The notes beneath the pieces were generated by a model that worked only from the letters and a program-made list of their open reading frames with translations, searched no databases and was not told where the DNA came from. Of a stretch of DNA of 8,041 nt, positions 1 to 5,843 are shown piece after piece (the stretch's first letter is position 1; every line of letters starts with the position of its first letter). Made by a program: the position numbers and the translations under genes. The stretch is from positions 1 through 8,041 of the forward strand of contig MVCQ01000050.1 in NCBI GenBank assembly GCA_002059205.1, in the 5' to 3' direction. The DNA is from Candidatus Latescibacteria bacterium 4484_107 (lineage in GTDB: Bacteria > Latescibacterota > 4484-107).

Positions 1-22
1 AATCTTGGCAATGTTCCATGTC

Positions 23-616
23 TTAACCAACATACAACCTCTTCTCCTCAACATACCGCTCCACTTCCTTCGGAACCCAATATCGAATCGGCTGACCCCG
101 TTTCACCCGCTGGCGGATCTCCGTGGAGGAGATGGCGATCTCCGGGGTGGGGATAAAGGTCATCCGCTCCGCAAAGGGTGCGTTCATTTCATGAGGATCG
201 AAACCGGGGCGCGTGGCCACGATCACCTCGGCCAAATCAAAAATTCGCTCAGGCTCCTTCCATGTCCGGATCTCCGGCACATTATCCGTGCCTATGATGA
301 AGCAGAGTTCCACCTCAGGCCCGAAGCTTTCCCGCATCTGCCGCAGCGTATCCACCGTGTAGGACTTTCCCGGTCGCTCCAGTTCTATGGAGGACAGCTC
401 AAAGCGGGGATCGCCTTCGATAGCGAGAGCGGCCATCCGAAGCCGATCCCCGGCCCGGGTCAACGGCCTCCTCGCCTTGTGCGGCGGATCCGCAGAGGGC
501 ACAAAAATCACCTTCTTCAAACCGTGTGTTATCCGCACTTCCTGAGCGGTGATGAGATGCCCCAGATGGATTGGATCGAACGTGCCGCCGAAAATACCGA
601 TTTTCCTCTTGTTCAT
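23..616 (-). CDS. nadD: Nicotinate-nucleotide adenylyltransferase (NaMN adenylyltransferase)
   Basis: This cytoplasmic enzyme joins nicotinate mononucleotide to the AMP part of ATP to make deamido-NAD, the penultimate step of NAD synthesis. The 197-residue protein has the usual length for the family. The nucleotidyltransferase fold signature GGTFDPIHLGH is at residues 10-20 and carries the two ATP-binding histidines. The substrate-loop motif PPHK is near residue 45, and the C-terminal ISSTEIR at residues 162-168 is the ISSTxIR ATP-binding motif. The ATG start overlaps the TGA stop of the upstream bamD-like gene in an ATGA arrangement, so the two are probably one operon with translational coupling. 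The stop lies 22 bases from the window edge, so the next gene, often rsfS in this context, cannot be seen. Confidence 0.96.
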   Translation of the reverse strand: MNKRKIGIFGGTFDPIHLGHLITAQEVRITHGLKKVIFVPSADPPHKARRPLTRAGDRLRMAALAIEGDPRFELSSIELERPGKSYTVDTLRQMRESFGPEVELCFIIGTDNVPEIRTWKEPERIFDLAEVIVATRPGFDPHEMNAPFAERMTFIPTPEIAISSTEIRQRVKRGQPIRYWVPKEVERYVEEKRLYVG

Positions 617-1371
617 CCGCCTTTTTCCATCTCCTTCAGCTTTTTTTGCGCCTTCCGTTTGAGGCCTTCGTCGGCTCCGTTCTGGACCACCTGCTCAAAG
701 GCCTGGCGGGCTTCGTCCTTCTTTCCCTGTTTCAGGAGCGCGCATCCAATGCCATATCGGGCATAGTGGATCCATGAAGTATCCCCAAAGGTATCCAGCA
801 CCTCCCGGAAATAGAGCAAGGCGGCTTCGGTTTGGCCCATCTTCAGATACAGTTCGCCGTTCTTGTAAGCCTTCTCCGCCAATTTGGCTCTACAGGCGGA
901 ATACTTAGCCCGGGCTTCTTTGGCCAGTGGGCTGTCGGGATAATCCTCTAAAAAGGTCAGGAAAGCCTGGATCGCCTGGTATGTATTTTTCTGATCCCGG
1001 GCCGCATCTAAGGACTGCTTGAAGTAGCACATCGCGATCTTGAACTGGGCCTTTTCCACCAGCGGACTCATGGAGAAATCGTTGACGATCCGCTCATATT
1101 CGAAAACCGCGTTCACGTAATCCTTCGAACGAAAATAGCTTTCCGCCAAACCATACTGGCCGTCGTCCACCCACTCGGAGCCCGGAAAATTATACACCAG
1201 CGCCTGAAACGCCTCAATCGCCTTGATGTACTCCCCCCTCGCAAGATATTCCGAAGCTAATTGATACTGATCCTTGGCGCTCCGTTCCTTCTTTTGAGAG
1301 GTGGCGCACTGTACACCAAGCACACACACGGCAACGCCAATCATAAGGATAAAAAGGGACCGCACCTTCAT
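613..1371 (-). CDS. bamD: Outer membrane assembly lipoprotein, BamD/YfiO type with TPR repeats
   Basis: Members of this family are periplasm-facing lipoproteins of the BAM complex, which inserts beta-barrel proteins into the outer membrane. I chose the ATG at 1371 because GGAG lies 7 bases upstream and the protein then opens with a signal peptide. The open frame runs 75 bases further upstream without a ribosome site. The 252-residue product has KVR followed by a hydrophobic stretch and then Cys22-Ala-Thr-Ser, a probable lipidation site. The residues before this Cys (LGVQ) are a poor lipobox, and Cys16 is an alternative. The rest is helical TPR-like repeats typical of BamD, including a YQLASEYLARGEY unit, a FPGSEWVDDGQYGLAESYF unit and an AIQAFLTFLEDYPDSPLA unit. 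A general TPR lipoprotein such as CpoB/YbgF is the main alternative. It overlaps nadD by 4 bases. Confidence 0.85.
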   Translation of the reverse strand: MKVRSLFILMIGVAVCVLGVQCATSQKKERSAKDQYQLASEYLARGEYIKAIEAFQALVYNFPGSEWVDDGQYGLAESYFRSKDYVNAVFEYERIVNDFSMSPLVEKAQFKIAMCYFKQSLDAARDQKNTYQAIQAFLTFLEDYPDSPLAKEARAKYSACRAKLAEKAYKNGELYLKMGQTEAALLYFREVLDTFGDTSWIHYARYGIGCALLKQGKKDEARQAFEQVVQNGADEGLKRKAQKKLKEMEKGG

Positions 1372-1444
1372 AGAATTCTCCTGTCGTTTACGGGCTTTAC
1401 GAAATAGAAAGCGTCCGTTTTCTCCAAGCCGCAAAAAGTTTCGC

Positions 1445-1499
1445 ACAGAGTAAAGATTAAGGCCGGAATCCGGCCTCTCTTAACCCGCCTTTTCTCTGT
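1445..1499. repeat. Long imperfect palindrome (hairpin) in the bamD leader
   Basis: The centre is a perfect inverted repeat, AGGCCGG-AAT-CCGGCCT at 1460-1476. It is extended by matching TTAA, AAAG/CTTT and ACAGAG/CTCTGT segments out to 1445 and 1499. In the minus-strand transcript it would fold just upstream of the bamD-like gene. T-runs on either side are short, so it is a weak terminator candidate at best. A leader stem-loop or a short dispersed palindromic repeat are other readings. Confidence 0.6.
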
Positions 1500-1503
1500 A
1501 CTA

Positions 1504-1533
1504 CTAATCTGAAAAATCTTGTTTTTTTGGCAA
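1504..1533 (-). promoter_or_regulatory. Possible weak promoter for the bamD-like gene and nadD
   Basis: On the minus strand a TTGCCA (1528-1533) is followed after 18 bases by GATTAG (1504-1509), in an A/T-rich setting. Both boxes deviate from consensus. If it is used, transcription would start at the edge of the 1445-1499 palindrome, so the mRNA would begin with a stem-loop. Confidence 0.25.
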
Positions 1534-1594
1534 AATTTTTATTGAGCGAAGGAGGTAAGCTTAGTCCAGTCTTCCAGTTACAGCACCCTTGTTT

Positions 1595-1623
1595 GATCCG
1601 TATAAATCCGTGCTATCCGCGTC
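1595..1623. repeat. Short ATCCG repeat remnant
   Basis: Three head-to-tail units, ATCCGTATAA, ATCCGTGCT and ATCCGCGTC, start at 1596, 1606 and 1615. The wording resembles the dispersed intergenic 'atccgtgtaaatccgtg' type of sequence common in genomes that also carry the element at 5647-5829. No protein frame explains it. Confidence 0.4.
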
Positions 1624-1707
1624 CCATTGCTTTTGGATTTGGGTTGCGGCTATGCCGCGCTGTGGTCTCCGCGAACACTGCGGTGAGATCGGTTTCGGAT
1701 ATCTTGT

Positions 1708-1967
1708 TTATTGGCTTAATCCAAGCCGACGTCGCACCTGTTCGCTGGAAATCCCGCCCTCTTTTTGCTGGCGTACGCGCGACTGCTTGATAATAGCAAG
1801 AAACTCCGGTTGAGTGCTCACAGAGAGGGGTTCCAGATCGCTGTTCGCAATCGGCACCAACGCAGCGATCGGCTTACGATCAATTGTCACAATCATAGGC
1901 TCCACAGCCCCCCGACGTGCATATTCGACCAGGGAAGCCGTGGCCTCTGGATATCTACGGTCATCAT
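1708..1967 (-). pseudogene. Phd/YefM-type antitoxin, frameshifted
   Basis: Type II antitoxins of this family bind and neutralise a RelE/ParE toxin and repress their own operon. The ATG pair at 1967-1962 has an excellent ribosome site (GGAGG with GGTGAT upstream) and starts MMTVDIQ. That frame then runs into a stop after about 24 residues. In another frame the sequence continues ATASLVEYARRG, then PMIVTIDRKPIAALVPI, then QPEFLAIIKQSR and a KEGGISSEQVRRRLGL tail, which is a textbook Phd/YefM order. Adding one base near 1945-1949 (CAG-GAG-GCC instead of CAG-AG-GCC) rejoins the two parts into about 86 residues. It starts 7 bases after the toxin stop. Either the gene is broken or the base was lost in assembly. 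No slippery heptamer supports programmed frameshifting. Confidence 0.75.
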
Positions 1968-1974
1968 AACTGAA

Positions 1975-2262
1975 TCACCTCCCTCCAATACGAACTTGAT
2001 CGCGCTCCTTAATGCCTATAGCCCGAACACAACCCATCGGCTTGGACTCTTCCACCACATCGTAGTAAACACGCAGGGTGCCAATGCGAAGTCCCCAGGG
2101 GGACCGGGAATCTGGACGCATTGGCTTGCGATTTCTGGTTTTAACCGTTGGCTGATTGTTCAGTTGCTCATCTACGCCGTCCAGGACGATTGTCCGCTGT
2201 CGGGCCGTTTGCGCCCGCAAATGGTTTTCTGCGTCCGGCGAATACTCGATGATGTGGGACAA
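1975..2262 (-). CDS. RelE/ParE superfamily toxin of a type II toxin-antitoxin pair
   Basis: Toxins of this fold either cleave mRNA on the ribosome (RelE-like) or poison gyrase (ParE-like). Sequence alone does not decide which applies here. The 95-residue product has the typical length. It opens with SHIIEYSPDAENHLRAQTAR, the usual first strand and helix pair, and carries the family-like stretch TRNRKPMRPDSRSPWGLRIG followed by LRVYYDV and RAIGIKERDQVRIGG. The start is TTG at 2262. An in-frame TGA lies only 8 codons upstream and no ATG is available, while AGGGGG lies roughly 9-14 bases upstream. The frame is intact, unlike the partner antitoxin, whose ribosome site overlaps this stop codon. 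Toxin-first order is a minority arrangement, seen for example in HigBA. Confidence 0.8.
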   Translation of the reverse strand: MSHIIEYSPDAENHLRAQTARQRTIVLDGVDEQLNNQPTVKTRNRKPMRPDSRSPWGLRIGTLRVYYDVVEESKPMGCVRAIGIKERDQVRIGGR

Positions 2263-2463
2263 CCTGACAGCCCCCTCTCATACCTCATTGCTCCGTCAGT
2301 GTATAGAAGGTATCTGCACCTTTCTCCCGGACTTTTGTCCAAATGTATCGGAGTGCAACTTCGTCACATCTCTGGTGAATTTCGACCTCCTGACAAGGAC
2401 GGCATGCAAGTTGGTCCCGGATTACAAAATCCCGAACCAACCCCAACGCCAAATTTTACCGAA

Positions 2464-2483
2464 CCGTGCGGTTTATCGCACGG
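2464..2483 (-). terminator. Hairpin after the exported-protein gene, weak terminator candidate
   Basis: A perfect 7-bp inverted repeat, CCGTGCG and CGCACGG around a 6-base loop, starts 5 bases past the stop at 2489. On the minus strand it is followed by TTCGG and then AAAATTT rather than a clean U-run. It may mark the end of the upstream operon, but a classical intrinsic terminator is not assured. Confidence 0.45.
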
Positions 2484-2488
2484 CAGCC

Positions 2489-3124
2489 TTATCTATTCGA
2501 GTAAAGTATCCAAATGAGCGTTCCCACGACCGCCGAGACGGTCACCGGTTCCAGAAAACGCGTCCATTTTTTACCGTCCAATTTGTCGCGCGCAAAGGCG
2601 TACGAAGGGTGCTCCACAATGGAGAGGCGAGCCGCGGGAAAGCGATCCAGAACATGCCCTTTGCTCCGTTTCAGACTGACAATCCGTCCCGAATCGTCCA
2701 CGAGTTCGAGGGAAAGCTCCGCCTGGGCCGAACGCGCTATGATCCGATCTCCGAAAAGCCCCCGGCGACGCTGACCGAGGTAATTCACTTGAAGCGCAAT
2801 AATCTGAAAGGACAATCGAGATCCGGGCGTCACCGCATCGGTCGAGTCCACGCGTACGCGAAATCCCCGCCCGGTCAACTCGTCCAACAGCAGGTGCTCC
2901 ACAAACCAGTTGCCCTCGTGCTCGTGCGATGCCGAAAGCGCCAAGGAACGTCCATCCGCTTCGCCGGCTCCAACCTCGCGGAGTCCCTCCCGAATGGCCT
3001 GTCGCGTGGCTTCCTCCAATACCTCCATATTGGTCGAAGTGCGTGCGGCTTCCACTGGTTTCGAGCAGCACAAACAGAATATAAAAACTCCTGCCCAAGC
3101 CATCAGGCGACGCGTTTTCTCCAA
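2489..3124 (-). CDS. Unrecognised exported protein with C-terminal membrane segment
   Basis: I do not recognise a named family for this 211-residue protein. It starts with TTG at 3124, preceded at 4-bases distance by a perfect AAGGAGG (3129-3135). The first ATG in frame (Met8) has no such site. Residues 1-26 are a signal peptide, with KTRR, a hydrophobic run through FCLCC, and either a lipid-attachment Cys at 19 or 20 or cleavage after VEA. The middle segment ALSASHEHEGNWFVEHLLLD followed by ELTGRGFRVRVD has the strand-helix look of CsgG/FlgO-type outer-membrane assembly proteins, which is only a resemblance. The end, FLEPVTVSAVVGTLIWILY, is a probable membrane segment. It follows DUF4416 after 40 bases and may share its transcript. 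Confidence 0.75.
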   Translation of the reverse strand: MEKTRRLMAWAGVFIFCLCCSKPVEAARTSTNMEVLEEATRQAIREGLREVGAGEADGRSLALSASHEHEGNWFVEHLLLDELTGRGFRVRVDSTDAVTPGSRLSFQIIALQVNYLGQRRRGLFGDRIIARSAQAELSLELVDDSGRIVSLKRSKGHVLDRFPAARLSIVEHPSYAFARDKLDGKKWTRFLEPVTVSAVVGTLIWILYSNR

Positions 3125-3164
3125 AGCCCCTCCTTTTTTTTCAGGCTGTTTTTCAAGGCTAAAA

Positions 3165-3716
3165 TTATTCGTTCCGCCGTCCCAGCAGGCCGCTCCGGAC
3201 TTCGGCGAAAAATTTTTGCGCCAAGTCGGTACGATAATCGGGATACGTCCAATCCAGCGTCTCGAAGCGGCCGTGACAATAGCGAAGCGTCAGATCGGCA
3301 AAGATGCCCTCTCCGAGGTAAATTCGGTGATCGTAGTTTTTGGTGGTAGCGAGCACCAACTTGGAAGGAGCCATATACCCGGGGTCCACGTTCACCCTGC
3401 GCCCAAGTTGTCCGTCTTCCCGGCGGGCGAACCGCTCCTCCAGGGCATTCGTGGCGATTTTGATGGCAGGAAGACGATCCATCGGGATCCGCCTCTCAAA
3501 ACTCACGAATTGCTTGATCAGATCACACCCCATCTCCCTCTCGTAATACGAGCTGTGGATATCAAAAAGATAGATGGTGCTTTCCCGAACGATGGGGCCA
3601 AATGCTTCGGAAAGGGACTGTTTCGCCCGATCGAGCCAGGAACGATCCACCGCCATCACTGCCGCGATCAACGCGACGTCGTCTGGAAGTTTGAAGCGTC
3701 CCATAGCGCGTTTCAC
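3165..3716 (-). CDS. DUF4416 family protein
   Basis: A protein of about 180 residues matching the conserved but functionally uncharacterised DUF4416 family over its full length. Seen features include FGPIVRESTIYLFDI, the YYEREMGCDL segment, FVSFERRI, KIATNALEE, and the signature VNVDPGYMAPSKLVLATTKN with YDHRIYLGEGIFADLTLRY and WTYPDYR near the end. Two starts are possible. GTG at 3716 has GGTGAT 9 bases upstream, while ATG at 3704 (MGRFKLPDD) lacks a clear ribosome site. I give the GTG with moderate confidence. The frame is open back into trmD to 3902, but that part is not family-like. The gene occupies the position where rplS usually follows trmD, so a role near translation or RNA is conceivable, though position alone is weak evidence. 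Confidence 0.88.
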   Translation of the reverse strand: MKRAMGRFKLPDDVALIAAVMAVDRSWLDRAKQSLSEAFGPIVRESTIYLFDIHSSYYEREMGCDLIKQFVSFERRIPMDRLPAIKIATNALEERFARREDGQLGRRVNVDPGYMAPSKLVLATTKNYDHRIYLGEGIFADLTLRYCHGRFETLDWTYPDYRTDLAQKFFAEVRSGLLGRRNE

Positions 3717-3786
3717 CCATAGAATATCACCGAGAAGAATCCGCCTCGTTCCCACGCTGCAAAAGAGCATGAAAAACGCCTGCAAC

Positions 3787-4485
3787 TTACACGTCCCGCT
3801 CTCGCTCCGCGAGGAACTGCTCCCAAAGGTCCGGCCTTCGCTGACGCGTTCTTTGCTCGCTCTCTTGCTGTCGCCACGCCTTGGTCTTCGCGTGGTCGCC
3901 ATCCCTCAATACCTTCGGCACGCGCATGCCCTCAAACTCCTCCGGGCGCGTGTACCACGGACAATCCAACAGACCATGTTGAAAGGAATCCTCCAACGCC
4001 GATTCCGAATCGCCCAGCACGCCGGGGATCACTCGAACCACCGCTTCGGTAAGCACCATAGCAGGCAATTCACCGCCCATCAAGACATAGTCCCCGATGG
4101 AGATTTCATCGGGGACGAAGCGCAGTCGGATGCGTTCATCTATACCCTTGTAACGTCCGCACAAAAGAATCAGGTGCTGTTCCAACGAGAGCGCATTGAC
4201 CCGCTTCTGCGTCAAGGGCTCCCCCTGAGGTGTCAGAAGGATGATGCGCGCCTCCGGTCTTCGCAGCGCCTCCAAGGCACGGGCCACAGGCTCCGGCTTC
4301 AACACCATCCCCGCGCCGCCGCCGTATGGGAAATCGTCCACCTTCCCATGTTTGTCCTCGCTGAACGCCCGGAGGTCGTGCAAGTGGATGGTGATCAGTT
4401 CCCGCTCCCGGGCCCGGTGCATTAATCCCTCTCCAAAGGGCCCCCGGAACATATCGGGGAAGAGCGTGATAATATCAATACGCAT
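3787..4485 (-). CDS. trmD: tRNA (guanine-37-N1)-methyltransferase
   Basis: TrmD uses S-adenosylmethionine to methylate G37 next to the anticodon of tRNAs such as those for Leu, Pro and Arg, which prevents +1 frameshifting. The 232-residue protein starts MRIDIITLFPDMF, the family's usual opening. GGGAGM is at residues 55-60 and LLTPQG at 83-88. The trefoil-knot SAM-binding parts are CGRYKGIDERI at 109-119 and ISIGDYVLMGGELPAM at 128-143. The general-base Asp is expected at D166 in LEDSFQHGLLDCPWYTRPEEF. The ATG lies 5 bases after the rimM stop with no strong ribosome site, so coupling to rimM translation is likely. Length is at the short end of the family but no domain is missing. Confidence 0.97.
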   Translation of the reverse strand: MRIDIITLFPDMFRGPFGEGLMHRARERELITIHLHDLRAFSEDKHGKVDDFPYGGGAGMVLKPEPVARALEALRRPEARIILLTPQGEPLTQKRVNALSLEQHLILLCGRYKGIDERIRLRFVPDEISIGDYVLMGGELPAMVLTEAVVRVIPGVLGDSESALEDSFQHGLLDCPWYTRPEEFEGMRVPKVLRDGDHAKTKAWRQQESEQRTRQRRPDLWEQFLAERERDV

Positions 4486-4490
4486 GGCAC

Positions 4491-5018
4491 TCAGGCTAAG
4501 TAAATGTCCAGCAAACCATCGGGCAGGTTTACCGTCATCCGTTGGCGCGAAAGATCGACTTCCCTGATGATCGACCGGAGGGCGGGCACGAGGATCTCCT
4601 TTCCTTCCCGCTCTACGACGTATACATCCTGGGCGGGCATGCTCCAGACGTCGCTAAGCCGACCGACCCGCTCCCCCTGCTCGGTCACGACCTCCAACCC
4701 GATCAACTCGAACGTATAGTACGTTCCTTCGGGAAGCGGCATCGCCTCTTGCCTGGAAATGAGCAGTTCCGCGTTGCGGAGCCCGTCCGCGGCCTCCGGC
4801 GTGGTGATACCGGCAAACTGAAGCAGGATAGCTCGACTGTGTCCGCGTGCCCGTACGATCTCCAACTCATACTCAGGCTCCCCCTTTTTTCGGACGAAAA
4901 CCCGACTCAACTTCGCAAACCGCTCCGGGAAATCGGTCCAGGGCACCACCTTCACCTCTCCCTCGAGTCCTACGGGTTTGGCAATTTTTCCGATGGCGAT
5001 GCGGTTGTCTTCGTTCAT
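4491..5018 (-). CDS. rimM: 16S rRNA maturation factor RimM
   Basis: RimM binds S19 in the 30S head and assists late 16S maturation. The 175-residue protein has an N-terminal barrel with the family signature GKIAKPVGLEGEVKV at about residues 10-24. A C-terminal PRC-barrel follows, from about YYTFELIGLEVV through ILVPALRSIIREVD to the closing LPDGLLDIYL. I chose the ATG at 5018 (MNEDNRIAIG). The frame also opens upstream to 5087, with an ATG giving MPLIINHQEKGWE, but those residues are not family-like. AAGGG and AGGAG lie 8-13 bases upstream of 5018. A gap of about 124 bases to rpsP contains no KH-domain gene, which many genomes have there. Confidence 0.95.
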   Translation of the reverse strand: MNEDNRIAIGKIAKPVGLEGEVKVVPWTDFPERFAKLSRVFVRKKGEPEYELEIVRARGHSRAILLQFAGITTPEAADGLRNAELLISRQEAMPLPEGTYYTFELIGLEVVTEQGERVGRLSDVWSMPAQDVYVVEREGKEILVPALRSIIREVDLSRQRMTVNLPDGLLDIYLA

Positions 5019-5109
5019 CTCCCAGCCCTTCTCCTGGTGATTGATGATGAGTGGCATGCTTCTCGCTCGCCACCCGTTAGTCACCAAAAAGGGAGTGCAT
5101 TGAGATGTA

Positions 5110-5129
5110 ATATCCTTCCGAAGGGATAT
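5110..5129. repeat. Hairpin between rpsP and rimM
   Basis: An inverted repeat, ATAT-CCTT-CCG-AAGG-(G)-ATAT with one bulged base, lies 14 bases past the rpsP stop. On the minus strand no clean U-run follows, so partial termination, transcript processing or simple spacing are all possible. Confidence 0.5.
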
Positions 5130-5142
5130 AGGCTTCCCTTTC

Positions 5143-5622
5143 CTATTCCGTTTTTTTCTTCGGAGCCGTTTTTTTCGGCTTGCTCTTCACGGTTTTTGAG
5201 GCCTTTGCTTCCTTTTCAACCGGTTCTTCTGGGACCGATGAGACTTCCTCAGCCACCGTCTCCTCCGAAGCCTCCTCCGCCTTTTCGGGAACCGGGGTCT
5301 CCTCGGCAACCGTCTCCTCCGCACCTTCGGAGGCAGGCACTTCGACTTCCATCTCCGGATTCTTCGCCTTCTCCCGGCGCGCAAGCACGCCCTCTTGCTT
5401 CAGGATGGCGCGAACGCGTTCGCTCATGACTGCTCCGTTATCCAGCCAGTAGCATACCCGCTCTTCGTCCAAACCCATGACTTCAGGATCCCGGTTCGGG
5501 CAATACGAAGCCACCACCTCGATAAACCGGCCGTCCCGCGGGCTTCTGGAGTCGGCGGCCACGATCCGGTAAAAGGGTTGTTTCTTTTTTCCCACGCGCG
5601 TCAATCTGAGTTTGACCGACAA
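5143..5622 (-). CDS. rpsP: 30S ribosomal protein S16 with acidic and lysine-rich C-terminal tail
   Basis: S16 binds 16S rRNA in the lower body of the 30S subunit. The start is TTG at 5622. It has a perfect AAGGAGG at 5628-5634, and the protein then reads (M)SVKLRLTRVGKKKQPFYRI, exactly the expected S16 opening. The conserved core continues with ADSRSPRDGRFIE, GYxxP-type VASYCPNRDP, and WLDNGAVMSERVRAILKQ, ending near residue 88. A tail of about 70 residues then follows, bringing the protein to 159 residues against a usual 80-90. The tail is rich in Glu, Ala, Val and Pro, contains EETVAEE twice, and closes with KPKKTAPKKKTE. Low-complexity S16 tails are known in some phyla. Its role here is unknown. 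It begins the rpsP-rimM-trmD set. Confidence 0.96.
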   Translation of the reverse strand: MSVKLRLTRVGKKKQPFYRIVAADSRSPRDGRFIEVVASYCPNRDPEVMGLDEERVCYWLDNGAVMSERVRAILKQEGVLARREKAKNPEMEVEVPASEGAEETVAEETPVPEKAEEASEETVAEEVSSVPEEPVEKEAKASKTVKSKPKKTAPKKKTE

Positions 5623-5646
5623 GCTATCCTCCTTATCTTGTTTTGC

Positions 5647-5829
5647 ACCGCGGAGACGCAGAGAAAGCAAAAAACTTCAAATCTTAAATCCGAAGCTCCA
5701 GATCCTAAACAATGTCATAAAACCGAAATCCAAAACAGGATAAACTGCGTTTTGATATTTGGATTTTGCATTTGTTTAGAATTTCGGATTGAAATTTAGA
5801 ATTTGCCGTGAACTCCGTGTCTCCGTGGT
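5647..5829. repeat. Palindromic intergenic element with terminal inverted repeats
   Basis: The outer arms are ACCGCGGAGACGCAGAG at 5647-5663 and, inverted, ACCACGGAGACACGGAG at 5813-5829, identical at 14 of 17 positions. Just inside, a CAAATCTTAAATCCGAA arm (5678-5694) is matched by an inverted, slightly longer arm at 5783-5805. The A/T-rich core repeats AATCC-AAA type words in both directions. The whole can fold into a long imperfect stem. It fills most of the 221-base space between ffh and rpsP and has no coding frame. It looks like a short non-autonomous repeat of the kind dispersed in intergenic DNA of several environmental lineages. No target-site duplication was identified. Confidence 0.75.
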
Positions 5830-5843
5830 ATTTTTGGGAAGGG

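Larger units (their letters stand above)
1372..1707. other. Gene-free stretch between the bamD-like gene and the antitoxin remnant
   Basis: About 336 bases without a credible gene. The bamD side holds a leader with a long hairpin (1445-1499) and a weak promoter-like pair. The other side holds a short ATCCG-type repeat remnant (1595-1623). Short plus-strand open frames here resemble no protein I recognise and lack ribosome sites. Confidence 0.6.

Noticed and set aside
1..22. Start of a further minus-strand gene after nadD (ATG at 19, MEHCQD)
   Set aside because: Only six codons are visible and there is no ribosome site at a suitable distance.
5..766. A 253-codon plus-strand frame over nadD
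   Set aside because: nadD on the other strand has all family motifs. The plus frame is an antisense shadow.
1945..1949. Programmed frameshift in the antitoxin
   Set aside because: No slippery heptamer and no clear downstream stimulatory structure. A lost base explains it more simply.
2156..3349. A 397-codon open frame on the plus strand
   Set aside because: It lies antisense to the exported protein and toxin genes, which have ribosome sites and family features. The plus-strand translation shows no domain pattern, and its start lacks a ribosome site.
3717..3902. Upstream extension of the DUF4416 frame into trmD
   Set aside because: The extra residues are Arg/Ser-rich and unlike the family, and they overlap the trmD C-terminus by more than 100 bases.
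5663..5812. CRISPR array or tandem repeat in the A/T-rich core of the palindromic element
   Set aside because: Similar words recur in both orientations without regular spacing or unique spacers.
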